Assembly: GCA_048268105.1 (NCBI GenBank)
Contig: JBLWWH010000010.1
Span: 1 to 64,000, forward strand
Direction: 5' to 3'
Length of the DNA: 64,000 bases
Origin: Profundicola sp048268105
Lineage (GTDB): Bacteria; Bacteroidota; Bacteroidia; Flavobacteriales; Weeksellaceae
In this document: one piece after another, positions 17,781 through 25,768 of the stretch
Position numbering within the stretch: position 1 is the first letter of the stretch
Layout of the letters: each line of letters begins with the position of its first letter
Notes under the pieces: generated by a model
Seen by the model: only the letters and a program-made list of their open reading frames with translations
The model's database searches: none
Told to the model about the DNA's origin: nothing
Translations under genes and position numbers: made by a program

Positions 17781-18839
17781 ATGAAACTCATACAACAGAC
17801 ACCTACAACGACCTACCAAATACTTACGGACTATACTGAAATTAGCAAAGAATCACCTCTTATTTCTGTTTTAAAGGTTTGCAAAGAGATTGGAGTTTTT
17901 AATGTTTCAGAGTTACAAGATTTCTTGAAACCATTAAATAATAATGCAATATCAAATTTACTATTTAGATTAGAAGTTCTTGAATATTTGAAAAGTGCAG
18001 AGAAAAAAAATGATTTCTTGGAGTTTTCAGAGGAAGAAGAATCTTATGAATTAACTCAAATGGGACTTGATGTTTGTCTTAAAGAAGAAATTGAAGAAGA
18101 AAAAAGAGGCATTATAGCAATGACTATTGCTTATCCTAAAAATGCAGATGCCATAATTGTAAAGCTTGAAGCTTTACGCAAAGATGAGTTTCAAGATCAA
18201 GAAAACACTAAAAGTAATTCTAAAAGAGAATTCAATAATTTCATTAATGAAAATCAGTATTTAAAGAATGGCACTTTTAAATTAAAACATATTGAAAACA
18301 CTTATGCTCTTGATGAAGAAAAAGAGCAAGATTACACCTTTAATTTCAGTGAGGAGAGTTATACATCTCAACTACTAGATTTTTCAAAAATAGTTAAAGT
18401 TTCTAAAAGCGAAGTGATAGCAGAACTTTTGGTTAATGAATACCAGAGTGCTTATGATGAAGAGAAACAATTAATTAGGATGCCTTTTGACGCTAAAGAA
18501 CTCGCTCTAAAGAGAAGAATTTCTATTGAGAATCCAAAATATGACGGTCTCTACTTTAATAAGATTGAATTAGAAAAACCTGTCCAAATAAGTCCATTGA
18601 ATCGTCAAGAGGCAGAACAATGGTTTACTGCATTAGTTGTTTCTCGCATTCAAAATTATTTTTTCTCTGATGAAGAGTTTAATGTTTATACAAAAGAGAT
18701 TGCTGAAAAGTTTGTTGAGTATAAGCAAGGTTTAACTAATTCAATATCCAGAATGGAGTTAATAAATAAATTACATAACAAGCCCGCTGGTTTTTATATC
18801 AAAGCAAAACTAGACACCATCAATTACCTTAATTATTAA
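17781..18839 (+). CDS. Winged-helix-like unknown protein, 352 aa
   Basis: I do not recognise the family. The first 95 residues read as a winged helix: LISVLKVCKEIGVFNVSELQDFL, a recognition helix NAISNLLFRLEVLEYLKSA, and an acidic wing ending in YELTQMGLDV. The remaining 250 residues are acidic, with a charged segment near 135-150 and a C-terminal helix bundle. There is no nuclease, NTPase or membrane motif. It begins 5 bp after the helicase stop and 11 bp before the phospholipase D-like gene, so it belongs to the same transcript and is best seen as an adaptor between helicase and PLD-like protein. Confidence 0.7.
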   Translation: MKLIQQTPTTTYQILTDYTEISKESPLISVLKVCKEIGVFNVSELQDFLKPLNNNAISNLLFRLEVLEYLKSAEKKNDFLEFSEEEESYELTQMGLDVCLKEEIEEEKRGIIAMTIAYPKNADAIIVKLEALRKDEFQDQENTKSNSKREFNNFINENQYLKNGTFKLKHIENTYALDEEKEQDYTFNFSEESYTSQLLDFSKIVKVSKSEVIAELLVNEYQSAYDEEKQLIRMPFDAKELALKRRISIENPKYDGLYFNKIELEKPVQISPLNRQEAEQWFTALVVSRIQNYFFSDEEFNVYTKEIAEKFVEYKQGLTNSISRMELINKLHNKPAGFYIKAKLDTINYLNY

Positions 18840-18849
18840 AGACTATCAA

Positions 18850-20394
18850 ATGCATACAATAAATTTCAAACAAACATTCCGTAATGAAGAGGTTCTTGAT
18901 AATGTTTTTATTCCTTCCAAGACTAACTGGCAAAGTACAGAAGAGCAGCAGTTATCAGTAATTGAATCAGGACCCAAACAAGTGCTCTTTCACAACATCA
19001 TAGAGCACATCCAGCAAGCTGAAGAGATGGTTTGCTTACAATCCTTTCTTATTCAAGACACAAGTATCATAAACGCATTAGTTGAAGCAAGTCAAAGAAA
19101 TGTTAAGGTTTTTATACTAGATGCTGCAGAGACACGATTAAAAACACAAGCTCACCCAGAGGACGATAGTTTTATTGCTGATGAGTATAAAGAAATGATA
19201 AACAAGAAGTTTAGAAGACATTTTGTACATCGTCAAGCAGAAAACCTACACGCAAAATTTATTTTGATTGACCCAAAATCGTATAATGCCAATGGATTTC
19301 TGTTTACAGGTAATTTTAATGAAAAGCCTTTTAATGAAAACCCAGAATTAGGTGTTGAACTTGATGAGATACAAACTGATGAGCTATTTAAGTTATTTGT
19401 ATTTCATTTTTGGGAACATACTACAGATGAGCAGAATGACACCGAAATTTTTGATAAAGTTAAACCTGCAAATAAATTTCAAGCGCCACAACTAAATCAC
19501 ATTCTTTGCACATCTCCTAATGCAGACTTGTCTAACCTAAGGAGCACTTTACTTACAGCCATTAATAATACTAAGATGAGCATTTCTTTTTCAACTTTTG
19601 GTTTAGATATTCAGCACGAGTTAGCAAAAGAGATTTTAAGTAAAATTAAATCAGGGGTTGAAGTGACCATCTTTTGCAGACCAAGAGAAAAAACAATCGT
19701 AAACCATATTTCGGAATTACAAAAAGCAGGCGCAATGGTGTACTGCCATCCTTTGATACACGCCAAAAGTATTATTGTGGACGATAAAGAAGCGTATATT
19801 TTTACAGCAAACTTTGAAAAGCACGGAATGGATACTGGATTTGAGGTTGGTATGTCTCTCAGTAATAGACAAACCAAAGATTTGATAGGAATACATAATA
19901 AATGGAAACAGGATTTCCCGTTGACATTTCACTCTCAAAAAAGCATACAAGAAATTAGCAATTACAATGCGTTCAAAAACAATGCACTAGTAACTGATAA
20001 AATTTCAGAAACTAAAAAAGTCAATCAGAAAAAAGAGATTACTAGACTCACAGACTTAACTACTTTTTTTAAGGATACTAATGGAACTAATAATTTTGAA
20101 AAACATAAAAATTTAGAAGTCGATAAGGTCGCTACATTAAAAGGATTTGTAGAAAACGAATCAGTGAGATTAGAACCTATTGATGAAGTACTTTCTAAAG
20201 TATTGATTAAAGCAACTAATCCGTCAAAAAAGAAGAAGGGAGAAAATAAACATCAAGTACCGGAGGTTAAATGGAGAGCTACAAGTAAGATAGTTGTAAA
20301 CGTAGATTGGGTAAAGTCAAATAAAGAAGAGCTGCTACAAAATATTAATTTAAAATGGTCGGAATATAAAAATATGGAGCTTTATGGAAACTAA
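18850..20394 (+). CDS. Phospholipase D-like protein with two HKD motifs
   Basis: A 514-residue PLD-superfamily protein. HKD motif 1 is HAKFILID near residue 134, followed by FTGNFNEKPFNENPELG. HKD motif 2 is HAKSIIVDD near 303, followed by FTANFEKHGMDTGFEVG. Both catalytic His-Lys-Asp sets are intact in one chain, so it can form its active site without dimerising. A lysine-rich linker and a 110-residue C-terminal domain follow. There is no signal peptide, so a nuclease acting in the cytoplasm is more likely than a lipase. It overlaps the activator gene downstream by 11 bp. Confidence 0.82.
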   Translation: MHTINFKQTFRNEEVLDNVFIPSKTNWQSTEEQQLSVIESGPKQVLFHNIIEHIQQAEEMVCLQSFLIQDTSIINALVEASQRNVKVFILDAAETRLKTQAHPEDDSFIADEYKEMINKKFRRHFVHRQAENLHAKFILIDPKSYNANGFLFTGNFNEKPFNENPELGVELDEIQTDELFKLFVFHFWEHTTDEQNDTEIFDKVKPANKFQAPQLNHILCTSPNADLSNLRSTLLTAINNTKMSISFSTFGLDIQHELAKEILSKIKSGVEVTIFCRPREKTIVNHISELQKAGAMVYCHPLIHAKSIIVDDKEAYIFTANFEKHGMDTGFEVGMSLSNRQTKDLIGIHNKWKQDFPLTFHSQKSIQEISNYNAFKNNALVTDKISETKKVNQKKEITRLTDLTTFFKDTNGTNNFEKHKNLEVDKVATLKGFVENESVRLEPIDEVLSKVLIKATNPSKKKKGENKHQVPEVKWRATSKIVVNVDWVKSNKEELLQNINLKWSEYKNMELYGN

Positions 20395-21970
20395 AAACTG
20401 CCTTTTAACTTGGGATTCTTACAACCACGGTTTTATTGTTACTGCTAAAACTATTCTTGGTTTATTGGAGAACGAAAATATTCTAATAAGTGAAGTCTTG
20501 TATTTGCATAATCAACCATTAACTGATCAAAATATAGCTGAAAGAAAAATCTTTTTCAAGGAAGACTTTGATGCTAAAACTTCAATTGATAGAGAAAGAT
20601 TAACAAAGGTAAAAAGGGTAAGAGATCAATTTGAACTACAAGACAAACCGATTCCTAAATTCACAAATAAGGGAATAAACATAAAAAACGTGACGCATTA
20701 CCAGTCTATCTATGATGGGTTGGTAAAATTGCTTAAATCTGATTTTAGTTCCTATTCTGGTAATTTACATATTAATGTTTCTCCTGGCACACCGCAAATG
20801 CACGTAGTCTGGTTAATGCTGAATGCGAGCGGCTACCTTCCTGAGAATACTAGGCTATGGTCTAGCCAATGGTCTAAAGCAGACGATAGTTATGCCATTA
20901 ATGAAATAAAATTTAAGCCTAAAACGTATTTGAGTGAAGTTCTCAAACGTAAGTTTAATGACGAATTTACTCCATTAATCAACCCTAATGATACAAGATC
21001 AGGACTTCGCAAAGAAGCGGAAAATCGAATTAAAGTATTTGCACATTTATTAAATGTTCCCATATTGCTTTTAGGAGAGCGCGGAACAGGTAAATCAACT
21101 TATGTAAGAGAAGTTATTGCTCCATTACATACCGATTTGCCTTATAAAGAAATCGCTTGCGGAACCTTTAATGAAGAATTATTAAGAGGAGAATTTTTTG
21201 GATATACTAAAGGAGCATTTACAGGAGCAAATCAAGATAAGGAAGGTATACTTGCGGAATTTGAAAAAGGAGGTGTTTTGTTTTTGGATGAAATTCAAGA
21301 TTTATCAAAACCATTACAACGACAACTTATACAAGTTTTACAAACTGGTCAATATTATCCTCTAGGATCTAAAGAACCTAGAACTGCCAAATTCAGATTA
21401 ATTACTGCGAGCAATAAGAGTTTTCAAGAATTAAACAACACTTATCTAGATTTAGATTTTATAGATAGGATTGCACGTTTTATAGTGGAAATACCAGCGC
21501 TTAGAAAATCGAGAGAAGATTTATCAAGATTTTGGATTGACGCTTGGAAAAGCATTCATAATGGCGATGATGGCCTCACAGTTATAAGTAACACTGCACT
21601 TGATAAGTTTTTAGCTGAAGATCCGCTCTACGGCAACTTTAGAGATTTACAAAGACTTGCAGCACTTGTAGGCGCGTTTTATTTATCGCACAAGAATCAA
21701 AAAACAGCTATAAAGGATGCTATTTCAGAATTCAAAAAATGGTCTACTATGCAGCATCCAGTAAAATCCAACGATACATTATTTGAAAAAGACAAAGATT
21801 ACAATCATATCGTTGCACATTTTAATAAAGAACTAGTTATCTGGGCAGAATCTCAATATGGTTCATTACAAGAGGCTAGCAAGGTGCTGAAGCGTTCAGA
21901 AAGCGCATTAAGAAAGGATAAAAGTATGGAGCGACTGTATAGGCAAATAATTGCTAAACAAAAGGATTAA
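20384..21970 (+). CDS. RtcR-like sigma-54 activator with CARF-like domain
   Basis: A 528-residue protein. Residues 1-190 resemble the Rossmann-like CARF/RtcR sensor; HINVSPGTPQMHVVWLML near 130 is the glycine/threonine loop that binds cyclic or linear oligonucleotide ligands in CARF domains. The AAA+ part has Walker A GERGTGKS near 232, the sigma-54 contact loop GAFTGA near 275 and Walker B LFLDEIQD near 301. A C-terminal HTH-like segment (LQEASKVLKRSESALRKD) can bind DNA. E. coli RtcR drives RNA-repair genes, but none are here; instead it closes a helicase/PLD operon that has a -24/-12 promoter. It converges with the next gene with a 17-bp 3' overlap. Confidence 0.83.
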   Translation: METKNCLLTWDSYNHGFIVTAKTILGLLENENILISEVLYLHNQPLTDQNIAERKIFFKEDFDAKTSIDRERLTKVKRVRDQFELQDKPIPKFTNKGINIKNVTHYQSIYDGLVKLLKSDFSSYSGNLHINVSPGTPQMHVVWLMLNASGYLPENTRLWSSQWSKADDSYAINEIKFKPKTYLSEVLKRKFNDEFTPLINPNDTRSGLRKEAENRIKVFAHLLNVPILLLGERGTGKSTYVREVIAPLHTDLPYKEIACGTFNEELLRGEFFGYTKGAFTGANQDKEGILAEFEKGGVLFLDEIQDLSKPLQRQLIQVLQTGQYYPLGSKEPRTAKFRLITASNKSFQELNNTYLDLDFIDRIARFIVEIPALRKSREDLSRFWIDAWKSIHNGDDGLTVISNTALDKFLAEDPLYGNFRDLQRLAALVGAFYLSHKNQKTAIKDAISEFKKWSTMQHPVKSNDTLFEKDKDYNHIVAHFNKELVIWAESQYGSLQEASKVLKRSESALRKDKSMERLYRQIIAKQKD

Positions 21971-22484
21971 CCTCTGCAGGCGTCCCGCTAGGATATCCCC
22001 AAGCCACATACTGCGACTTCATATCATCCGTATCAAGATGCACAAAGGTTTTACCAACACCAATACGCTTAAAACCAACATCACGAGCAGCTTGTACCAA
22101 ATTATTACGAATAGATTTTGAGTATGCTTTAATATCCACAGCTTTACAAGTGGGCATTTTGTGGGAAGAGTTAGATACTCCGCCAACTTTACGATTGTGT
22201 GCTGGACTGCGAGCACCAGAATTAACCCAACTGAAAATGGGATAACCTGTGCGAGCTTCAAGTTGTTGAAGCATAAATAGTAGTTGTCTATCCATACAAT
22301 TACCAGAACCAGGAGCATCAGGACTGTCAAAAATTGATAGGTCAATAGATTGTTGATTAACAGTTTTGACGGGCCTCTTTATAGATTTTTGCTTTTTGTA
22401 AACAAGTAAAGCACCAAGCAGTAAAACTGACAAGGTGCCAAGACCAACGTATATATGTTGGTTATTATTTTTTGCCACAACCAC
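21954..22484 (-). CDS. M15-type peptidase with N-terminal membrane anchor
   Basis: A 176-residue protein with a membrane helix at 11-30 and a D-Ala-D-Ala carboxypeptidase/YcbK-type (M15) domain. Zinc-ligand candidates are H108 and D117 in SSHKMPTCKAVDI (two residues longer than the usual SxHxxGxAxD) and H149 in FVHLDTD. These enzymes cut peptidoglycan cross-links. The start is GTG within GTGGTTGTGGCA, overlapping the previous gene's end by 20 bp. It is the last gene of the 15.5-kb minus-strand cluster; a lysis or entry role is inferred. Its stop overlaps the convergent activator gene. Confidence 0.8.
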   Translation of the reverse strand: MVVAKNNNQHIYVGLGTLSVLLLGALLVYKKQKSIKRPVKTVNQQSIDLSIFDSPDAPGSGNCMDRQLLFMLQQLEARTGYPIFSWVNSGARSPAHNRKVGGVSNSSHKMPTCKAVDIKAYSKSIRNNLVQAARDVGFKRIGVGKTFVHLDTDDMKSQYVAWGYPSGTPAEVNPFV

Positions 22485-22611
22485 AGCCTTTTTCGGTGTT
22501 TTTACTTTTCTGATATCTCAGATACAAGTCAGAACCCATCTTAACCGCACTCAGTAATATGAAGGTTCCAAATAAGAGATTAAGTGTGCTATTTCCTTTG
22601 TCTACGTTCAT
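22465..22611 (-). CDS. 48-aa single-pass membrane protein with CGCGKK tail
   Basis: A very small protein with one membrane helix (residues 9-26) and a basic C-terminus ending in the cysteine pair CGCG. I chose the ATG at 22609-22611 (MNVDKG), which overlaps the upstream coiled-coil gene by about 20 bp; an in-frame start 25 codons earlier would add a segment lying wholly inside that gene. The size and position next to cell-wall hydrolases suggest a holin- or virion-membrane-type protein. Confidence 0.6.
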   Translation of the reverse strand: MNVDKGNSTLNLLFGTFILLSAVKMGSDLYLRYQKSKNTEKGCGCGKK

Positions 22612-22927
22612 TATTCTGTTTATTATAAAGTTGAATTTCGTCTTCGAGCTGTTCAATGTATTTTTCCAATTCGGTAATACGGTCACGCTGTTTGGTAATG
22701 GTTTTATTCATCAGTGTGTTTTTGCTCTCAAGCTGCTTGAGACGCCTTTCCATATTTTCAGACCATAACTTGTAATTTTCTACTACAAGACTATTTGCCT
22801 GAACATTCAGATTACGTATCTCAGCATTTTTAAGACGTTTTTGAGCGCCAAATTGAAGCAGTAGCTCAATAAGTTTCCAAAAACCAGTTGCGCCAAGCAC
22901 AATAGCGAGTATTTTGTAGAGTTCCAT
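22589..22927 (-). CDS. Coiled-coil protein with N-terminal membrane helix
   Basis: A 112-residue protein: a membrane helix at 5-25, then an unbroken coiled coil from about 30 to 105 (LENK/QLESK/ITELEKYIEQLEDEIQ) and a basic tail. The layout matches inner-membrane spanin/Rz-type proteins and also tethering proteins of membrane viruses. It overlaps the following 48-aa gene. No enzymatic motif is present. Confidence 0.65.
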   Translation of the reverse strand: MELYKILAIVLGATGFWKLIELLLQFGAQKRLKNAEIRNLNVQANSLVVENYKLWSENMERRLKQLESKNTLMNKTITKQRDRITELEKYIEQLEDEIQLYNKQNNERRQRK

Positions 22928-22956
22928 AATATTGGGGGTTACGTTATAGTTTATAT

Positions 22957-22980
22957 TGAGCGCAGTCGAAGTGCGAAAGC
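22957..22980 (+). repeat. TGAGCGCAGTCGAA repeat, copy 1
   Basis: A 24-bp element starting TGAGCGCAGTCGAA and ending TGCGAAAGC, in the 60-bp gap between two genes. It matches 36121-36144 (opposite strand) at 23 of 24 positions. I know this core as a frequent dispersed repeat of Flavobacteriaceae genomes. Confidence 0.75.
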
Positions 22981-22987
22981 AGAATTA

Positions 22988-23542
22988 TTATTCGCTATCA
23001 GATTTCTTTATTCGACTAGCCTTTCTTTTAGAAGGTTGTAGTACATCATCTTCGATAGGTTCATCTATTCTTTCAACAAATAATTCAACTGGATTTGGGG
23101 CTTCCCTATCTAAGAACGGTCTAAACTTTAAAGGAAGTTCTGCCACATAAGGATTTACATTGAAAATGATTTCGTCTTCTGGGTCATCAAAAAATCCTGA
23201 AATAAAGACACGACCATCATCATCAATGGCATAATAAAATGGTTTGCCTTGACGACTAAGAAGCGTACCTGTATGTTCGCCTTGTTGATTTTTATTAATT
23301 GGTGCGGGCAAACTAATTTGCCATCCTGCAATTTCTTTTTGACCTATTCGAGACCGAATACGTATGTCCTTCCCAATGACAATATTCTCATTGAGAACTG
23401 CTATGATGTTTCGTCCTGGCGAGTGTAACATCAACGGATTAATGTATGCTGAAGACAAGGGGATTTCCGTTTGACTATTGATTGTACTGCCACCATCTAT
23501 AGGCGTCATTTGTGGTGTACTTTGATATCCTACTATACTCAT
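22988..23542 (-). CDS. Hypothetical virion-like protein, 184 aa
   Basis: I do not recognise this family. It is soluble, beta-rich in the middle (NIIAVLNENIVIGKDIRIRSRIG and YYAIDDDGRVFISGFF), with an extended proline/serine-rich N-terminus and a lysine-rich C-terminal tail (PSKRKASRIKKSD). Extended arms around a beta core are common in capsid or vertex proteins. Its start overlaps the stop of the preceding gene at 23542. A structural role in the cluster's particle is inference. Confidence 0.65.
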   Translation of the reverse strand: MSIVGYQSTPQMTPIDGGSTINSQTEIPLSSAYINPLMLHSPGRNIIAVLNENIVIGKDIRIRSRIGQKEIAGWQISLPAPINKNQQGEHTGTLLSRQGKPFYYAIDDDGRVFISGFFDDPEDEIIFNVNPYVAELPLKFRPFLDREAPNPVELFVERIDEPIEDDVLQPSKRKASRIKKSDSE

Positions 23543-23970
23543 TATTGCGCTATTATTATACCGGTTAATACAAGTAAGCCTCCACCAAAAAACCAGCGTT
23601 CTAGCTTACCTCGTTTTATTTTTTTCTTCTGTTGCCTAATGACACCATTAAGCGCATCAAATTGTATTTGATTATTATTAGACACCATTGTTAAGTTTTC
23701 AATTTTTGTTTCCAGCTTAAAAATGATAGTGTCTTTCTTTTTTAGTAGCTGAAACGTTTTAAAATTTTTGATTTTAAGATTCTCAATGATGCTATCTTGA
23801 AACACGCTAAACTCTAATCGTTTTGCAATAAAACGAGACTGCTGTATGTCGAAACAGAAATACTTCTCATTACTTATGGTTTGTGCTATCGGTTTCAAGT
23901 TTTGAGAAATACTCATACAAGTCCACAGAAGACATAGTACTAATCCTATTGATTTTTTCATTGAGTTCAT
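23542..23970 (-). CDS. Exported coiled-coil protein with C-terminal membrane helix (spanin-like)
   Basis: A 142-residue protein with a signal peptide (residues 4-23, LVLCLLWTCMSISQ), a coiled-coil stretch at 60-115 and a C-terminal membrane helix (WFFGGGLLVLTGIIIAQ). The signal contains a cysteine but not a standard lipobox. Its first 33 codons lie inside the end of the previous gene in another frame, an arrangement like Rz/Rz1 lysis pairs. A unimolecular-spanin-like or envelope-bridging role is possible. The start could also be the second ATG, three codons in. Confidence 0.6.
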   Translation of the reverse strand: MNSMKKSIGLVLCLLWTCMSISQNLKPIAQTISNEKYFCFDIQQSRFIAKRLEFSVFQDSIIENLKIKNFKTFQLLKKKDTIIFKLETKIENLTMVSNNNQIQFDALNGVIRQQKKKIKRGKLERWFFGGGLLVLTGIIIAQ

Positions 23971-24217
23971 ATTCTAATTTTTGAATAGTTTTGGTGCTCA
24001 TTACGATATAACCAGAAAGACTATCGGACTGTTTTTTAAGCCTTACTATTTCCGTATCGAGTGATACATTTTCAAAGGCAAGCTTCTTATTAGCCTCTTG
24101 CAATTCCTTTATTTCCGTAGTAATCAGAGCTTCCTCTTGCGGAATAATGTAAAACACAAGTAATAATACAAGTGTGAACATCCAAAGTCCCAACAAAATA
24201 GGTTTCCACTTATTCAT
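23870..24217 (-). CDS. Membrane-anchored coiled-coil protein (Rz-like)
   Basis: A 115-residue protein with an N-terminal membrane helix (residues 6-26, LLGLWMFTLVLLLVFYII) followed by a coiled coil through residue 95. This is the domain plan of inner-membrane spanins. Its last 101 bp overlap the next gene in another frame, and its start overlaps the stop of the preceding membrane protein by 8 bp. No sequence-level identity to a named spanin is claimed. Confidence 0.6.
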   Translation of the reverse strand: MNKWKPILLGLWMFTLVLLLVFYIIPQEEALITTEIKELQEANKKLAFENVSLDTEIVRLKKQSDSLSGYIVMSTKTIQKLEYELNEKINRISTMSSVDLYEYFSKLETDSTNHK

Positions 24218-24539
24218 TTTCTTTAGGTTTAGTTTGAAATAATTTATTCAAGAATTTCTCTAACAGCAGCTTATGAAACACCAGGGCAAATGCAAAGGAT
24301 TGCAATAAACATTCTATCATTTTTAGTTGATAACCGCGAATAAAATAAAGTGCAATACCGTAGAGCAAACCGATAATAAATACGCGATATCGAGTTGCTA
24401 TTTTCAGTTTAAAAACTTCATAGAAAAAGTCAGTAGCACGATAATGATTTAAACCGTAAGCAATGACAATAAAAGTTAGTATGTATGCCCAATCTAGACT
24501 ATTGAGGTAATTTGAAATGTGTTGTAAAATTTCTATCAT
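24210..24539 (-). CDS. Multi-pass small membrane protein (holin-like)
   Basis: A 109-residue protein with three hydrophobic segments (about 17-33, 48-67 and 73-92) and a short basic C-terminus. Size and topology fit a class I holin, and it is followed by the spanin-like pair and the M15 peptidase. It overlaps the previous stop (ATGA) and the next start. Assignment rests on topology and neighbours only. Confidence 0.6.
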   Translation of the reverse strand: MIEILQHISNYLNSLDWAYILTFIVIAYGLNHYRATDFFYEVFKLKIATRYRVFIIGLLYGIALYFIRGYQLKMIECLLQSFAFALVFHKLLLEKFLNKLFQTKPKENE

Positions 24540-24784
24540 TTGAGTTGTTTATTTAATGTTGACTTAATTGCTTTAATATCTGCCTGTAGCGCTGCTACTT
24601 GATGATTAGGAAATAGATTTTTTGTGATATGAGCGACAATAACAATCGTAGCTCCTGAAGCTAGTAGCGCCAAAACAATCTTGGTTAGCGTGTTATTAGT
24701 TAAGGTGACTGTCACTTCGGTTTTTATTCCGTCTTTATCTACAAGTCCGATAATCAGGTCTTTAATACTTCTTTTTTCTGGCAT
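24536..24784 (-). CDS. Single-pass membrane protein, 82 aa
   Basis: A small protein with a polar N-terminal domain of about 30 residues (DLIIGLVDKDGIKTEVTVTL), one membrane helix at 32-51 rich in Ala/Gly/Val, and a short C-terminal helix with coiled-coil character. It overlaps its upstream neighbour by 23 bp and its downstream neighbour by 4 bp. Function is unknown; the composition is like virion membrane proteins. Confidence 0.6.
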   Translation of the reverse strand: MPEKRSIKDLIIGLVDKDGIKTEVTVTLTNNTLTKIVLALLASGATIVIVAHITKNLFPNHQVAALQADIKAIKSTLNKQLK

Positions 24785-25256
24785 CTTTATTTTTAAGATT
24801 AGCTATATCACGTTCTTGAAATAGTTGTTCTGTTATTTCATTTACTTTCAGGAATTTCAGAACACGCTCGTACGTAATTGCATTAAACTCGTCGGTAACA
24901 ATTCCTGCAGCACCATAATTTTTTAAGAGATATACTTGAAGTTGTTCTACACGTTTCCCTTTACTACCCAGTTTTAATGGGAAATCATCAGTTGGTTCTG
25001 GTAACACCTCAGTCTTAACAACAACTGCTTTCTTTTCCTTTTGTGTAGGAATAATTGGTTTTAACTTAACTATAGCTACTTCTTTATTGACTATTACAGG
25101 ACAGTCTCTTTTAACGGGCTTCGCTTCTTCAACAATTGTAAATTCAGCATCTACAGTTGTTTCTTCTTTTTCCCTGAAGAATAAATAACCCAATAATCCC
25201 AGACCAAGTAAACCACCTGCGATAAGAAATCCCTTATTTATAGTTTGCTCGTTCAT
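24762..25256 (-). CDS. Membrane protein with peptidoglycan-binding-like domain
   Basis: A 164-residue protein: membrane helix at 8-27, a linker with acidic and basic patches, then a domain starting PLKLGSKGKRVEQLQVYL near residue 95 that matches the first half of PG_binding_1, with TDEFNAITYERVLKFLK as its second helix. It probably touches the cell wall. It is a diverged paralogue of the preceding gene (25256-25759), with the same anchor-linker-PG-domain order, and the two abut with a shared base. Confidence 0.7.
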   Translation of the reverse strand: MNEQTINKGFLIAGGLLGLGLLGYLFFREKEETTVDAEFTIVEEAKPVKRDCPVIVNKEVAIVKLKPIIPTQKEKKAVVVKTEVLPEPTDDFPLKLGSKGKRVEQLQVYLLKNYGAAGIVTDEFNAITYERVLKFLKVNEITEQLFQERDIANLKNKDARKKKY

Positions 25257-25759
25257 TATTTTCCAAGGCTTGCAAGCGCCTTACGCATTCCTGCGATATC
25301 AGCTTGAGTGAATACTGTTTTCTTTAATCGTTTCTGTGCAGCTCTGGATGTTTTAGGTCCAAAAATGCCATCTACACCATCACGTTTTGGTCCGCTACGT
25401 CCTAAATCTTCTTTGTAGATTTTTAGGTAACGCTGCAACACTTTTACATCCGCGTGACGACTTCCTATTTTTATAGGGTAGCCTCTTGTAGTGATAATTG
25501 GCTTTGTGCTTGAAGAAGAGCTGCCAGTATTTATAGGAACAAATGGTGGCGATTGATAGGTTGTGGAAGTTCCAGAAGTAGTTGTTACTGCTGTCGTTGT
25601 TCCACCAGCGTCTGCGAGTTCCTTTTTCTCTTTCTTTTTATTCATAAAATAATAGGCAGTAGCAGCGCCAGCAAGGACTACAATTACGCCACCTACGACT
25701 AAAAGGTCTTTATTCTTAGCCATAAATGATGGCGCAACTTTAGATTTAGTTTGTTTCAT
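25256..25759 (-). CDS. Membrane protein with PG_binding_1 domain
   Basis: A 167-residue protein with a membrane helix at 18-38, a Ser/Thr-rich linker (about 50-85) and a full PG_binding_1 domain: PIKIGSRHADVKVLQRYL, DGVDGIFGPKTSRAAQKRL. The G-x-x-G-P-x-T signature (GIFGPKT) is clear, so binding to peptidoglycan is likely. It could anchor a virion or injection complex to the wall. Together with the next gene it is a tandem duplication. Confidence 0.75.
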   Translation of the reverse strand: MKQTKSKVAPSFMAKNKDLLVVGGVIVVLAGAATAYYFMNKKKEKKELADAGGTTTAVTTTSGTSTTYQSPPFVPINTGSSSSSTKPIITTRGYPIKIGSRHADVKVLQRYLKIYKEDLGRSGPKRDGVDGIFGPKTSRAAQKRLKKTVFTQADIAGMRKALASLGK

Positions 25760-25768
25760 TGATTCGTT

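Noticed and set aside
14783..20394. DISARM
   Set aside because: Helicase plus PLD is suggestive, but DUF1998 (DrmB) and a methyltransferase are missing and the helicase is Upf1-like.
20384..21970. RtcR controlling RNA ligase genes rtcBA
   Set aside because: No rtcB or rtcA gene is present in the window; the only -24/-12 site I found leads the helicase/PLD operon.
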